Shown here: positions 1 to 8,853 of the stretch, piece after piece
How positions within the stretch are numbered: position 1 is the stretch's first letter
How the letters are laid out: each line of letters opens with the position of its first letter
Assembly (NCBI RefSeq): GCF_902706295.1
Contig: NZ_CACSJJ010000009.1
Coordinates: 62,001 to 126,000 of the forward strand
DNA: 64,000 nt
Direction: 5' to 3'
Origin: Arthrobacter sp. 18067
GTDB taxonomy: Bacteria > Actinomycetota > Actinomycetes > Actinomycetales > Micrococcaceae
The notes under the pieces: generated by a model
What the model was told of the DNA's origin: nothing
Databases searched by the model: none
Seen by the model: only the letters and a program-made list of their open reading frames with translations
Program-made: the position numbers and the translations under genes

Positions 1-741
1 GTCAAGGTCCTTTTCAGACACCATTCCCTCTGCCACCAGTGTTTCCCTTATCCACTCGAGCATCGGGCCCCAGAACCGCACGCCCAGAAGGACGATGGGG
101 AACGACGTCACCTTGCGGGTCTGAACCAGCACCATTGCCTCAAAGAGTTCGTCCAGCGTTCCCAGCCCGCCGGGAAGGACCACAAACCCCTGGGCGTATT
201 TGACGAACATGGTCTTGCGGGCGAAGAAGTACCGGAAATTGATGCCCAGGTCCACCCATTGGTTGAGGCCCTGCTCGAACGGCAGTTCAATCCCGAGGCC
301 CACGGAGACTCCGTTGCCTTCCACGGCACCTTTGTTTGCCGCTTCCATCGAACCAGGCCCGCCGCCGGTGATCACCGCGACACCCGCTTCGGCAAGTTTG
401 CGCCCAACATCCACGGCCATCTCGTAGTACTCGGTTCCCGGCTTTGTACGTGCGGATCCGAACACGCTGACAGCCGGGCCCAGGTCTGCAAGGGCACCGA
501 AGCCCTCCACGAATTCGCTCTGAATCCTCAGGACACGCCACGGATCGGTGTGAATGAACTGTCCGGCACCACTGGTATCCAGCAAATGCTGGTCAGACAT
601 TCCGGTATCAGCTTGTTTGCGCCGAAGCTCCAAGGAGCCCTTGTGCTTGGCCGGGGCAATGTCCGAAGGCAGGGGCACACGGGCTGCCTTGACGTGGCCG
701 TTGGCATCGGGGTGGGGTACTGGGTGCTGGCTGATGCTCAT
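1..741 (-). CDS. LOG family (TIGR00730) Rossmann-fold protein, 3' end cut by window edge
   Basis: The visible 247 residues start at ATG 741 and stay open to base 1, so the C-terminus lies outside the window. Residues near 125 read GGGPGSMEA. Near 190 is PGGLGTLDE, the PGGxGTxxE signature of LOG/lysine-decarboxylase-like proteins, preceded by FFARKTMFVKYAQGF. Family members with this signature include cytokinin-activating nucleoside 5'-monophosphate phosphoribohydrolases and nucleotide-binding proteins of unknown substrate. The first 60 residues are polar and look like a variable extension. The gene is divergent from gluA. A TAGCCT hexamer six bases before the ATG suggests leaderless transcription and supports this start. 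Function beyond the fold is inferred only. Confidence 0.9.
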   Translation of the reverse strand, partial: MSISQHPVPHPDANGHVKAARVPLPSDIAPAKHKGSLELRRKQADTGMSDQHLLDTSGAGQFIHTDPWRVLRIQSEFVEGFGALADLGPAVSVFGSARTKPGTEYYEMAVDVGRKLAEAGVAVITGGGPGSMEAANKGAVEGNGVSVGLGIELPFEQGLNQWVDLGINFRYFFARKTMFVKYAQGFVVLPGGLGTLDELFEAMVLVQTRKVTSFPIVLLGVRFWGPMLEWIRETLVAEGMVSEKDLD

Positions 742-747
742 TGCCCA

Positions 748-753
748 AGGCTA
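748..753 (-). promoter_or_regulatory. -10 element, probable leaderless promoter of LOG gene
   Basis: TAGCCT on the minus strand, a 6-nt spacer, then ATG at 741. No Shine-Dalgarno sequence fits between, so transcription probably starts at the ATG. Confidence 0.55.
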
Positions 754-892
754 GCGCCTATGGGCGCTTGCTCCGTCGCCGCGACCCGGTTCTTGCATTG
801 CAGTCTGGTATATCGCTGGGGAGCAGGTTTCTGTTCAGTCACGATCTTCAGGAAGTTGCCGTGACCGTGGTCATATTTGCTTCTTTGTTCGC

Positions 893-898
893 TAGATT
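893..898 (+). promoter_or_regulatory. -10 element, probable leaderless promoter of gluA
   Basis: TAGATT, spacer CGTCGT (6 nt), then ATG at 905. No ribosome binding site is present before the ATG. Confidence 0.6.
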
Positions 899-904
899 CG
901 TCGT

Positions 905-1660
905 ATGACTACTCAAGCGTCCGGCGATGCCCTCGTCTCCCTGAATGGCGTCAACAAGCACTACGGTCAATTGCACGTCCTCAAGGACATTAACCTTCAG
1001 GTCAAGAAGGGTGAAGTGGTGGTGGTCATCGGGCCTTCCGGCTCCGGTAAGTCCACTCTGTGCCGTGCGATCAACCGTTTGGAAACGATCGACGACGGCG
1101 ATATCGCCATCGACGGGAAGAAGCTTCCCGAGGAAGGCAAGGACCTCGCGCACCTGCGTGCCGACGTCGGAATGGTCTTCCAGTCCTTCAACCTGTTCGC
1201 CCACAAGACGATTCTTGAGAACGTCACCTTGGGCCCCATCAAGGTAAAGAAGGTGGCCAAGGGCACCGCAGACAAGGAAGCCATGGCTCTCCTTGAACGC
1301 GTAGGCGTCGGGCACCAGGCCCCTAAGCTTCCCGCCCAGCTCTCCGGTGGCCAGCAGCAGCGTGTGGCTATCGCTCGAGCACTGGCCATGAAGCCCAAGG
1401 TGATGCTTTTCGACGAGCCTACGTCTGCGTTGGACCCCGAGATGATCAACGAAGTCCTGGACGTCATGATCCAACTGGCCAAGGAAGGCATGACCATGAT
1501 CGTAGTCACCCACGAGATGGGCTTTGCCCGCAAGGCTGCTGACCGTGTGGTGTTCATGGCTGACGGCCAGATCGTGGAAGACGCAACTCCCGAGGAATTC
1601 TTCACCAACCCGAAGAGCACCCGCGCCAAGGACTTCTTGTCCAAGCTTTTGACCCACTAG
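905..1660 (+). CDS. gluA: Glutamate ABC transporter ATP-binding protein
   Basis: This 251-residue ATPase powers a polar amino acid importer at the inner face of the membrane. Walker [10 protein letters not shown] is at residues 43-51, the signature LSGGQ at 146-150, and Walker B VMLFDE at 166-171, followed by a D-loop and the switch histidine in VTHEMGF. Length is typical of GlnQ/GluA ATPases. It is first in a four-gene cluster with a binding protein and two permeases, the order of gluABCD of Corynebacterium. Assignment to glutamate rests on this synteny and family resemblance; aspartate or glutamine are possible. The start at 905 agrees with the -10 element just upstream. Confidence 0.93.
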   Translation: MTTQASGDALVSLNGVNKHYGQLHVLKDINLQVKKGEVVVVIGPSGSGKSTLCRAINRLETIDDGDIAIDGKKLPEEGKDLAHLRADVGMVFQSFNLFAHKTILENVTLGPIKVKKVAKGTADKEAMALLERVGVGHQAPKLPAQLSGGQQQRVAIARALAMKPKVMLFDEPTSALDPEMINEVLDVMIQLAKEGMTMIVVTHEMGFARKAADRVVFMADGQIVEDATPEEFFTNPKSTRAKDFLSKLLTH

Positions 1661-1677
1661 CTCCTTACCGCCCGTAG

Positions 1678-1716
1678 CCCAGGCCGTAAAGACCTCACCC
1701 AGGCCGTACGACGGCC
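1678..1716 (+). repeat. Direct repeat and small hairpin in the gluA-gluB gap
   Basis: CCCAGGCCGTA occurs at 1678-1688 and again at 1698-1708, 20 bp apart. The second copy runs into an inverted repeat GGCCGT-ACG-ACGGCC (1702-1716). It lies between gluA and the ribosome binding site of gluB and could shape mRNA processing or stability. Role is inferred. Confidence 0.4.
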
Positions 1717-1735
1717 AACCTAAGAAAGGAATGTC

Positions 1736-2611
1736 ATGAAGGCTTTCATTACCCGGAGGAAGTCGCTGCTGGTGGCCGCTTCTGCCGTGCTCGCCCTCTC
1801 GCTGAGCGCATGTGGCGGCAGCAGCACCACCTCCACCCCTGTTGCCTCGGCGAGCTTCGAAGCCGGCACAACGATGGAGAAGCTGAACAAAGCGCAGAAA
1901 ATCACCATCGGTACCAAGTTTGACCAGCCGCTGTTCGGCCAGAAGGGCCTGGACGGCAAGCCTGTCGGTTTCGACGTCGAAATGGGCAAGGCGATCGCCG
2001 CCAAGCTGGGTATTCCTGCCGACAAGATCGAATGGGTAGAGACCGTCTCCCAGAACCGCGAGTCGTTCATCGAGCAGGGTCGCGTTGACCTCGTCATCGC
2101 CACCTACACCATCAACGACGCCCGCAAGGAGAAGGTTGCCTTCGCCGGACCGTACTACGAAGCCGGCCAGGCGCTGCTGGTGAACAAGGACGATACTTCC
2201 ATCACCAAGCCTGAGGACGTCAAGGGCAAGAAGGTCTGCTCCGTGACGGGTTCCACCCCGGCAAAGACCATCGCCGAGAAGTACGGCGCAGAGGTTGTTC
2301 CGGCCGCCACCTACACCGCTTGCTTGGAGCCCTTGCGCAACAAGCAGGTAGTTGCAGTGACCACGGATAACGTGATCCTCGCCGGCTACGTGGACAAGGA
2401 ACCGGACGCCTTCAAGCTCGCCTCTGACGAGACCTTCACCAAGGAGCCCTACGGCATCGGCCTGAAGAAGGACGACACCGTCTTCCGCAACTGGATCAAC
2501 GACCAGCTCGAAGCATTCCAGAAGGACGGCGAGTACAAGAAGGCTTGGGAAGCCACTGCAGGCAAGGTCATCAAGACCACTCCTGAACTTCCTGCTGTCA
2601 ACCGCTACTAG
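1736..2611 (+). CDS. gluB: Glutamate ABC transporter substrate-binding lipoprotein
   Basis: The 291-residue protein has a basic N-terminus, a hydrophobic stretch and a lipobox LSACGG with the modified cysteine at residue 26, so it is predicted to be anchored on the outside of the membrane. The mature part is a type II periplasmic-binding fold (SBP_bac_3), with GFDVEMGKAIAAKLG near residue 80 and a C-terminal YGIGLKKDD segment typical of amino acid binding proteins. A purine-rich site (AAAGGA) precedes the ATG by 5-6 nt. It is followed by a strong hairpin before gluC, which would favour higher levels of this component than of the permeases. Ligand assignment follows the operon order. Confidence 0.93.
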   Translation: MKAFITRRKSLLVAASAVLALSLSACGGSSTTSTPVASASFEAGTTMEKLNKAQKITIGTKFDQPLFGQKGLDGKPVGFDVEMGKAIAAKLGIPADKIEWVETVSQNRESFIEQGRVDLVIATYTINDARKEKVAFAGPYYEAGQALLVNKDDTSITKPEDVKGKKVCSVTGSTPAKTIAEKYGAEVVPAATYTACLEPLRNKQVVAVTTDNVILAGYVDKEPDAFKLASDETFTKEPYGIGLKKDDTVFRNWINDQLEAFQKDGEYKKAWEATAGKVIKTTPELPAVNRY

Positions 2612-2624
2612 TCGGGATCCGTTG

Positions 2625-2653
2625 ACTGCCGCCGCCCCCCGGGCGGCGGCAGT
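2625..2653 (+). terminator. Intra-operon hairpin after gluB (attenuator or mRNA stabiliser)
   Basis: ACTGCCGCCGCCC (2625-2637) pairs perfectly with GGGCGGCGGCAGT (2641-2653) across a 3-nt loop. No U tract follows, so it is more likely a partial terminator or 3'-end stabiliser of the gluAB message than a full stop. Confidence 0.6.
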
Positions 2654-2702
2654 TCACGACTCCAGGACCCTGTTCCCTGATTAGCTGCAGCCAAAGGAAG
2701 CC

Positions 2703-3353
2703 ATGGACGCCGTCATAGCAAGCCTCCCCGAGTACTGGGACGGATTTCTCCGAACCCTTTATCTCTCCGTAATTTCAGGAATCATTGCCCTCCTTGTCGG
2801 CACACTCCTGGCGGCCATGAGGGTTTCCCCCGTGGCTGCACTCCGCGGGTTCAGCATGTTCTATGTTGAAGTCGCACGTAACACCCCGTTGACCATCATT
2901 TTCTTCTTCGCAGCCATCGTTCTCCCCCGGCTGGGCGTCAAATTCGAACAATTCGAAGTCGCCGCCATCATCGCGCTGAGCAGCTACACGGCAGCCTTCA
3001 TCGCCGAAGCAGTCCGTTCCGGTGTCAACAGCGTGCCGGTGGGCCAAGCAGAAGCTGCCCGGAGTATCGGCATGACCTTCACCCAGGTCCTGGGTTTCAT
3101 TGTGCTTCCCCAGGCCGTCCGTACCGTCATACCTCCGTTGATCAACATCTTGATCGCCTTGGTCAAGAACTCTTCGGTGGCGGGCGCGTTCTTCGTCCTC
3201 GAGCTTTTTGGCTACGGCCGCCAGCTCTCCAACGACTACGGTGACCAAGTCCTCTGGATCCTGCTCGGGGTGGCCTTCTTCTACCTCCTGATCACGGTAC
3301 CTCTGGGCCTACTGGCGCACTTTGTTGAACGAAAGGTGGCGATTGCCCGATGA
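2703..3353 (+). CDS. gluC: Glutamate ABC transporter permease GluC
   Basis: This 216-residue integral membrane protein has about five hydrophobic helices and the cytoplasmic EAA loop (GQAEAARSIGMT near residue 115) that contacts the ATPase, as in HisM/GlnP permeases. An AAAGGAAGCC site precedes ATG 2703. Its last codons overlap the next permease start by 4 nt (ATGA at 3350-3353), which implies translational coupling and a GluC-GluD heterodimer. Substrate is inferred from the operon. Confidence 0.9.
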   Translation: MDAVIASLPEYWDGFLRTLYLSVISGIIALLVGTLLAAMRVSPVAALRGFSMFYVEVARNTPLTIIFFFAAIVLPRLGVKFEQFEVAAIIALSSYTAAFIAEAVRSGVNSVPVGQAEAARSIGMTFTQVLGFIVLPQAVRTVIPPLINILIALVKNSSVAGAFFVLELFGYGRQLSNDYGDQVLWILLGVAFFYLLITVPLGLLAHFVERKVAIAR

Positions 3354-4243
3354 CCTCGGTCCTGTACGACGTCCCCGGGCCCAAAGCCCGCCTTTACTCG
3401 CTCCTGGGATCCGCAGCCGGAATCCTGATCATTCTCGGTGTCCTTGCCATTGCCGTCACAACACTGGCTCAGCAGGGCATCTTCGACGCGGACCGCTGGG
3501 AGATCTTCTACGGCCCATTGGCCCCGGATGTCTGGAGCTTGATCGGCCAAGGCATCCTCTCCACGCTGGCCGCAGCTGCAGTCGCAGCAGTCATTGCCTT
3601 CCCCTTGGGAATTGGGCTCTGCCTGCTGAGAATCTCCCTGATCGCCTGGATCCGTATTCCAACCCAGGTGGTCCTCGAGTTCCTCCGCGGCATGCCCGTG
3701 GTCCTCATGATGTTGTTCGTCCTGCTGGTTTTCGCAACCGGTCAGTTCCAGGCTGTGGTGGTGGGCCTGACGCTCTACAACGCCGCCATCTTTGCCGAAA
3801 TCCTCCGTGCAGGCATCCAGTCGCTGCCGAAGGGACAACGTGAAGCCGGCCTGGCCATTGGCCTGCGGAGCTTCCAGTCGCGGATGTCCATCGAATTCCC
3901 CCAGGCCGTCCGCCGGATGCTGCCTTCGTTGGTCGCCCAGCTGGTGGTCCTGCTCAAGGACACCTCGCTTGGTTACATCGTGGGCTATGAGGAACTCCTG
4001 CGGAAAATCCAGATCATGGCAGACTTCCTGGGCCCGGACTTCCTGTTCCCGGCATTCTTCGTGGGCGCTGCGATCTACATCCTGATCAACCTGACCGTTT
4101 CACGGATTGCGATCCTGATCGAGCGCCGTGGTTCCAAGAAGGCAGCGGGTGGCGTGGCTCCCCCCAGTCTCCGGACAGGTCTCGTGGTGGGTGGTAACGA
4201 TCCCGTCGCCAAGGACTCCGTTGAGGGTCCGGATAAGAAGTAG
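3350..4243 (+). CDS. gluD: Glutamate ABC transporter permease GluD
   Basis: The 297-residue permease has an N-terminal tail longer than GluC, about five to six membrane helices and an EAA loop ([13 protein letters not shown] near residue 165). It ends in a hydrophilic lysine-rich tail of about 45 residues that is not part of the conserved domain. It forms the channel with GluC and is last in the operon, 17 nt before a perfect bidirectional terminator. The start overlaps the gluC stop. Confidence 0.9.
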   Translation: MTSVLYDVPGPKARLYSLLGSAAGILIILGVLAIAVTTLAQQGIFDADRWEIFYGPLAPDVWSLIGQGILSTLAAAAVAAVIAFPLGIGLCLLRISLIAWIRIPTQVVLEFLRGMPVVLMMLFVLLVFATGQFQAVVVGLTLYNAAIFAEILRAGIQSLPKGQREAGLAIGLRSFQSRMSIEFPQAVRRMLPSLVAQLVVLLKDTSLGYIVGYEELLRKIQIMADFLGPDFLFPAFFVGAAIYILINLTVSRIAILIERRGSKKAAGGVAPPSLRTGLVVGGNDPVAKDSVEGPDKK

Positions 4244-4260
4244 CAATTCCTGCACAAACA

Positions 4261-4299
4261 AAAGAAGGTCCGCAGCCGCCAAGGCTGCGGACCTTCTTT
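4261..4299. terminator. Bidirectional terminator between gluD and dapE
   Basis: A perfect 17-bp stem (4261-4277 with 4283-4299) encloses the 5-nt loop GCCAA. The stem starts with AAAGAAGG and ends with CCTTCTTT, so each strand reads a short T-rich run at its 3' side. It sits between the 3' ends of the convergent genes gluD and dapE. Confidence 0.9.
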
Positions 4300-4313
4300 G
4301 TCAGCAGTACGTC

Positions 4314-5438
4314 TTAGCCAGCCAGCCAGGTCCGCAGTGCGCGGAGGCACTCACGGATGGCATCGGCGTCGACGTGTTCGTTGTCCTTGTGAGCCAGCAG
4401 CGGGTCGCCTGGACCGAAGTTCACTGCAGGGATGCCAAGTTCACTGAAACGCGCGACGTCGGTCCATCCGTACTTGGGCTTGGGCTCGGCACCGACGGCG
4501 GCCACGAAGGACGCGGCGGCGGGGTGGTTGAGTCCCGGGCGGGCGCCGGCGGCAGCGTCGGTGCGAACGACGTCGAATCCTTCCAGCAGTTCACGGACGT
4601 GGGCTTCCGCCTGGTCCGGTGTCTTGTCCGGGGCGAAGCGGTAGTTGATCTCCACCACGCAGCGATCCGGAATGACGTTTCCCGCAGTGCCGCCGTTGAT
4701 CTTTACGGCATTGAGGCTTTCGCGGTAATCAAGGCCGTCCACATTGATGGTCCGGGGTTCGTACGCTGCGAGTCGGGCGAGGATGGGCGCCGCAGCATGG
4801 ATGGCGTTGCTGCCCATCCATGCACGCGCGGAGTGGGCCGTCTCGCCGATGGTGGTGGCTTCGAAGCGGCTCGTGCCGTTGCACCCACCCTCCACTGTGC
4901 CGTGCGTGGGTTCCAGGAGGATTGCAAAATCGCCATCCAGCAAGTTACCGTGATTGCGCACCAACCTGCCGAGGCCGCTCTTCACGGCCTCCACTTCCTC
5001 GTGGTCGTAGAAGACGAAGGTGACATCCTTGTCCGGCTGCCTACCGTCGTCGAACAGTGTTGCCGCCAGCGCCAACTGCACCGCGACGCCGCCCTTCATA
5101 TCCGTGGTCCCGCGGCCGTAGAGCACACCTTCGCCGGGAACGCCCGACTCCCACGTGGCGGGCACTGTGCCCAACGATCCGTCAACTGTGGGCAGGGGAA
5201 CAGTATCCAGGTGCCCGGCGAGGATGACGCGTTCAGCGCGGCCGAGTTCGGTTCGCGCAATGATGGCGTCACCGTCCCGGACCACCGTGTAGGCGGGGAT
5301 GGCACGCAATGCGGTCTCGACGGCGTCAGCCAGTTCGGTCTCGTTTCCGGAGACACTGTTGAAGTCAATGATCGCGGCCGTCAGCAAGGCAACGTCCTGG
5401 CGCAGGTCAAGGAGGGCGGGAGCAGGGTTCAAGGTCAC
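4314..5438 (-). CDS. dapE: Succinyl-diaminopimelate desuccinylase
   Basis: This M20-family metallohydrolase of 374 residues removes succinate from N-succinyl-LL-2,6-diaminopimelate in lysine biosynthesis. Metal and catalytic residues are visible: H76 and D78 in AGHLDTVP, D113 in TTDMKGG, E147-E148 in DHEEVE, and a late histidine in LLAHKDNEH. The start is GTG 5438, six bases downstream of a TAGGCT -10 element, so the message is probably leaderless. It is divergent from dapD, which carries out the acylation two steps earlier; dapC, the intervening transaminase, is at 11.4 kb on the same strand. All three enzymes specific to the succinylase branch are therefore in this window. Confidence 0.95.
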   Translation of the reverse strand: MTLNPAPALLDLRQDVALLTAAIIDFNSVSGNETELADAVETALRAIPAYTVVRDGDAIIARTELGRAERVILAGHLDTVPLPTVDGSLGTVPATWESGVPGEGVLYGRGTTDMKGGVAVQLALAATLFDDGRQPDKDVTFVFYDHEEVEAVKSGLGRLVRNHGNLLDGDFAILLEPTHGTVEGGCNGTSRFEATTIGETAHSARAWMGSNAIHAAAPILARLAAYEPRTINVDGLDYRESLNAVKINGGTAGNVIPDRCVVEINYRFAPDKTPDQAEAHVRELLEGFDVVRTDAAAGARPGLNHPAAASFVAAVGAEPKPKYGWTDVARFSELGIPAVNFGPGDPLLAHKDNEHVDADAIRECLRALRTWLAG

Positions 5439-5444
5439 CCGTCC

Positions 5445-5450
5445 AGCCTA
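5445..5450 (-). promoter_or_regulatory. -10 element, probable leaderless promoter of dapE
   Basis: TAGGCT on the minus strand, 6-nt spacer, GTG at 5438. Confidence 0.6.
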
Positions 5451-5521
5451 ATCCCCGGAAACAACCCAAAATGCGACCTCCATGGCATGAGACAGGTTTT
5501 AACCGACCTCTGCCTGCTGGA

Positions 5522-5527
5522 TAGACT
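5522..5527 (+). promoter_or_regulatory. -10 element, probable leaderless promoter of dapD
   Basis: TAGACT, 7-nt spacer TGGGCCC, ATG at 5535. The dapE and dapD promoters are back to back within about 100 bp. Confidence 0.6.
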
Positions 5528-5534
5528 TGGGCCC

Positions 5535-6560
5535 ATGACTGAAACTGCTTCCTCTGCTGTGCCCGCAAACGCGCCCGCCAACGACCGTTCGGCCTACGGA
5601 TTCGGCCTCGCCACCATCGCCACCTCGGCCTCCGGGGAAGCAACCGTGCTGGACGTCTGGTTCCCCGCACCCGCGCTCGGCGTTGCCGCCGAGACCTTGC
5701 GTGACGTCGACAACGCCGATCCCGCACTCACTGCACTTGCCGATGAGGGCAAGGATGCCGATCGCGGCACCGAGCAAAAAGTGGTCTTCGCGCAGATCGA
5801 CCTCGACGCCGCACCGGCAGACACTGCCGATGCCTACCTGCGCCTGCACCTGCTTTCCCACCGCTTGGTCAAGCCGAACAGCATCAACCTCGATGGCGTC
5901 TTCGGCAAGCTGCCCAACGTTGTGTGGACCAACTTCGGTCCGGCTGCCGTGGATGGCTTCGAGCTGACCCGCGCCCGCTTGCGCAAGCGCGGCAACGTGG
6001 TGGTCTACGGCGTGGACAAGTTCCCGCGCATGGTTGACTACGTTGTCCCCACCGGCGTGCGGATTGCCGACGCCGACCGCGTCCGTCTGGGTGCGCACCT
6101 CGCCGAGGGCACCACCGTGATGCACGAGGGCTTCGTGAACTTCAACGCAGGCACGCTGGGCACCTCCATGGTGGAAGGCCGCATCTCGGCTGGCGTCGTT
6201 GCCGGCGATGGCACCGACGTTGGCGGTGGCGCGTCCATCATGGGCACACTCTCCGGCGGCGGCAAGGAAAAGATCGCACTGGGTGAGCGCGTGCTGCTCG
6301 GAGCCAACTCCGGCGTCGGCATCAGCATCGGCGACGACTCCGTAGTGGAGGCCGGCCTGTACGTCACCGCCGGTACCCGCGTGCGCGTCCCAGGTCCCAA
6401 GGACGAAAACGGCGAGGACACCAGCAAGATCATCAAGGCCGTGGAACTCTCCGGCGTTCCCAACCTGCTCTTCCGTCGAAACTCCACCACCGGCGGCGTG
6501 GAAGTCCTTCCCCGCAAGGGCCAGACGGTAGAGCTCAACGAGGCCCTTCACGCCAACTAG
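5535..6560 (+). CDS. dapD: 2,3,4,5-tetrahydropyridine-2,6-dicarboxylate N-succinyltransferase
   Basis: DapD transfers succinyl from succinyl-CoA to tetrahydrodipicolinate in lysine/DAP biosynthesis. The 341-residue protein matches the long actinobacterial DapD type: an N-terminal alpha/beta domain, then a left-handed beta-helix of hexapeptide repeats (about residues 170-280, with [10 protein letters not shown] and [13 protein letters not shown]). The reading frame is open far upstream on the same strand through the antisense of dapE. ATG 5535 is chosen because homologous sequence begins there and a TAGACT -10 element ends 7 nt before it. The next gene follows after 13 nt and may be cotranscribed. 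Confidence 0.95.
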   Translation: MTETASSAVPANAPANDRSAYGFGLATIATSASGEATVLDVWFPAPALGVAAETLRDVDNADPALTALADEGKDADRGTEQKVVFAQIDLDAAPADTADAYLRLHLLSHRLVKPNSINLDGVFGKLPNVVWTNFGPAAVDGFELTRARLRKRGNVVVYGVDKFPRMVDYVVPTGVRIADADRVRLGAHLAEGTTVMHEGFVNFNAGTLGTSMVEGRISAGVVAGDGTDVGGGASIMGTLSGGGKEKIALGERVLLGANSGVGISIGDDSVVEAGLYVTAGTRVRVPGPKDENGEDTSKIIKAVELSGVPNLLFRRNSTTGGVEVLPRKGQTVELNEALHAN

Positions 6561-6573
6561 CAGGAGGACCTTC

Positions 6574-7416
6574 GTGCGCCGGTTCCGCCGCGCCATGGTT
6601 GCGGTGCTGGCCTTGGCCCTCGTAGCAGGTGCCATCTACGCGATCGTTGCTGTGCTGCAGCGCTCCGAGACCTTGGTCACGGAGCGCTGCGTCGCCGTCG
6701 TGGGTTCAGACAGTCATGAGCTGGCCACGGACCAAACCGCGAACGCTTCGCTGATCTCCGCTATCTCTGTCAAACGTGGGCTGCCGCCCCGGGCGGCGAG
6801 CATAGCCCTTGCCACGGCCATGCAGGAATCCCGGCTCCGGAACATCAACTATGGCGATGAAGCGGGCCCAGACTCCCGTGGCCTGTTCCAGCAGAGGCCA
6901 TCACAAGGCTGGGGTACAGAGGCCCAAGTCATGGACCCCGTCTATGCAACGAACGCGTTCTACGACGGCCTGGTCAAAGTGCCCGGCTTTGAGACCATGG
7001 AAATCACCCAGGCAGCCCAAGCTGTCCAACGGTCGGCCTTCCCTCGCGCCTACGCCCAGCACGAGGGCATGGGCCGCGCTTTCGCGTCGGCCCTGACGGG
7101 GCATTCTGAATCATCGCTGGACTGCGAATTGCGCATGCCCGACGCAGCAGGTGACCCCGCCGCCGTCGTGGATGAAATCACGACGGCGTTCGGCACCCAG
7201 GCGGCCACGGTACAGGGCCGTACGGTCCACCTGGACATCACCGGCACGCAGGCGTGGGCAGTGGCCCACTGGGCCGTGGCGAATGCCAAGTCCTTGTCCA
7301 TCACGCAGGTGGACGTGGGCGGACAGACGTGGAACCGCGAGAAGCGGAATGGTTGGCAGGCCTCGGCCGCGCCTTCGGAAACGGTCACCGTAACGGTGTC
7401 GGCGCCCACCACCTAA
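6574..7416 (+). CDS. Membrane-anchored secreted protein with lysozyme-like signature
   Basis: The 280-residue product has a basic N-terminus and one hydrophobic helix (about residues 6-26), then an extracytoplasmic domain. Residues 80-130 contain AMQESRL followed by DSRGLFQQRPSQGWG and DPVYATNAFYDGL. This pattern, with a glutamate after a short helix and a GLFQ segment, resembles transglycosylase/lysozyme-like folds of actinobacterial cell-wall proteins; catalytic activity is not proven. The C-terminal 90 residues are unassigned. GTG 6574 is preceded by AGGAGG at 6562-6567. It lies 13 nt after dapD, so it may be expressed with a gene for a wall or lysine precursor. Confidence 0.75.
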   Translation: MRRFRRAMVAVLALALVAGAIYAIVAVLQRSETLVTERCVAVVGSDSHELATDQTANASLISAISVKRGLPPRAASIALATAMQESRLRNINYGDEAGPDSRGLFQQRPSQGWGTEAQVMDPVYATNAFYDGLVKVPGFETMEITQAAQAVQRSAFPRAYAQHEGMGRAFASALTGHSESSLDCELRMPDAAGDPAAVVDEITTAFGTQAATVQGRTVHLDITGTQAWAVAHWAVANAKSLSITQVDVGGQTWNREKRNGWQASAAPSETVTVTVSAPTT

Positions 7417-7436
7417 ACGATGCTGTCCATAGGGGG

Positions 7437-8048
7437 TCAGGCGAGGATCTCCACCACCGGCTGGACGTAGCTACGGAACACATCGGGCTCTGACAGCAGC
7501 CTGTGGCTCATGATCATGGTGCTGGGCTCCAAGTACCACGCGCGGGGTTCATTGAGTGGTAATTCAATGATCGTGAGGTCGAAGTCGCGGGAGCTGCGGC
7601 CGACTTCCAGGAGCCGGTCCTCCACCATTTCGTTCAACACATGCGTCACGCCGTTGGCTTCCCGTGCTGCTTCCAGGGCGGCATACTCATCAATCCGGTC
7701 CGTGGCCCACCCCAAGGCGGAGCCAAAGTGGGCCTGCAAGACCCGTTGGAGGGCAGGGGAATTGCCGAACGCCTTGAAGCTTGGTGGTGAAAGCTCATGA
7801 GCCGGCTTGGGATATGACCTCACCAGCTTCTCCCACCAAGCCTCCCATTCAGTCTTGAGAGCCTGGACGCCGCCTACGTCAGAGGTGAGGTGGGTGTGGT
7901 CCGCATGCCGGATTTTGGGTGCTGCGTGGGACAGGCTCGGTTTTCCGGCACCGTCCAGGCCAGCTACATCGCGCAAGTACAGAGCGATGAGCATCGGCCC
8001 GGACGTGTCCATGGTGATGCGCCATCCCGGGCCGCCTGACTCATGCAT
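7437..8048 (-). CDS. Conserved hypothetical protein
   Basis: A 203-residue soluble protein without signal peptide or membrane segment. ATG 8048 has a good ribosome binding site (GGGAGGA, 6-nt spacing). The sequence is rich in tryptophan and aromatic residues and ends in a hydrophobic helix (SYVQPVVEILA). I do not recognise a family or catalytic motif. It is convergent with the preceding secreted-protein gene, with only 20 nt between the stops and no visible terminator. Confidence 0.7.
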   Translation of the reverse strand: MHESGGPGWRITMDTSGPMLIALYLRDVAGLDGAGKPSLSHAAPKIRHADHTHLTSDVGGVQALKTEWEAWWEKLVRSYPKPAHELSPPSFKAFGNSPALQRVLQAHFGSALGWATDRIDEYAALEAAREANGVTHVLNEMVEDRLLEVGRSSRDFDLTIIELPLNEPRAWYLEPSTMIMSHRLLSEPDVFRSYVQPVVEILA

Positions 8049-8149
8049 CCGAATTCCTCCCTTGGCAGGTTCCCGACAAGTCCCAGTCTATTCCCGTTGA
8101 GTCTGGACGGTAGTGGCAGGGCGGCACTGCTTGAGGGAGACACCCCGTC

Positions 8150-8773
8150 CTAGTGCGCCGGCACTGCACCCAGGGATCGCAGGTGCGCGGTGAGGACATC
8201 GCTGCACATTTCGGCCGTCATCCACTCCGGCTGCAGCAGTGCATGCATGCACAAGCCATCCATGGTGGCCAGGAGCCGCTCTGCTTCGGTGACGAGGGTT
8301 TGCTGGACGTCCGCTCCCCCGGGGCTCAGGAGCATGATCAAACGCCCGACGACGGCCGCTACAGTGCGGTGGCTGCGCTCCGCTTCGGCTGCCAGGACGG
8401 GTTTGATCCGGGCGGCGTGCCGGAAAGCCATCCACACGCAGGCATCCACTGCGAGTTCCTCGTCCAACGGCAGGAACTGTCCGAGCAGGTTAAGGACAGC
8501 GGCGTGCTGTTCCGGGCTGCCACCCGCCTCGTCCCCGACTGCTGTCAGCGCTGATTCAAGTCGTCCCGCAATACGGTCGATCACTGCGCCAAAGGAGAAA
8601 ACCAGAAGGTCGTCGCTGCTGGCAAAGTAGTGCCGAACGGAGCCCACGGCCAGTCCTGCCTCGTCCGCTACTTCCCTGAGGGAGGCCCGTTCCAAGCCAT
8701 CGCTGGCAATGATCCGGAATACAGCTTGGACAACGTCAAGGCGCCGGGCTTCGGCATCAACAATTTTAGGCAC
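8150..8773 (-). CDS. TetR/AcrR family transcriptional regulator
   Basis: The 207-residue protein has an N-terminal TetR DNA-binding domain (about residues 10-55, with ASLREVADEAGLAVGSVRHYF as the helix-turn-helix) and an all-helical ligand/dimer domain with little similarity to well-known regulators. The open frame begins with TTG at 8776; GTG 8773 is the better start. A 14-bp palindrome (8785-8798) just upstream is a candidate autoregulatory operator. The target is unknown: galE is divergent 80 bp away, and the hypothetical gene at 7437-8048 lies downstream on the same strand. Confidence 0.88.
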   Translation of the reverse strand: MPKIVDAEARRLDVVQAVFRIIASDGLERASLREVADEAGLAVGSVRHYFASSDDLLVFSFGAVIDRIAGRLESALTAVGDEAGGSPEQHAAVLNLLGQFLPLDEELAVDACVWMAFRHAARIKPVLAAEAERSHRTVAAVVGRLIMLLSPGGADVQQTLVTEAERLLATMDGLCMHALLQPEWMTAEMCSDVLTAHLRSLGAVPAH

Positions 8774-8784
8774 CAATAGTTTTT

Positions 8785-8798
8785 AGCACGAACGTGCT
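8785..8798. promoter_or_regulatory. Candidate TetR operator palindrome
   Basis: AGCACG-AA-CGTGCT is a perfect inverted repeat with 6-bp arms. It lies in the tetR-galE divergent region and touches the TAAAAA sequence upstream of the tetR start, a usual place for an autorepression site. Confidence 0.5.
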
Positions 8799-8840
8799 TC
8801 AACACCGCTCAACACAGAGCGGCGTGGCTCCGATTTCCGA

Positions 8841-8846
8841 TACCGT
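8841..8846 (+). promoter_or_regulatory. -10 element, probable leaderless promoter of galE
   Basis: TACCGT, 7-nt spacer, ATG at 8854. It decides the galE start against an in-frame upstream ATG at 8794. Confidence 0.5.
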
Positions 8847-8853
8847 AGGAACC

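Noticed and set aside
848..1657. 269-codon minus-strand frame opposite gluA
   Set aside because: It mirrors the gluA codons, is rich in His/Asp/Gly typical of antisense frames in high-GC DNA, and shows no domain.
4128..5534. Long plus-strand open frame continuous with dapD (810 codons in total)
   Set aside because: The upstream part is antisense to the well-supported dapE gene and has no protein-like features. DapD homology and a -10 element both start at 5535.
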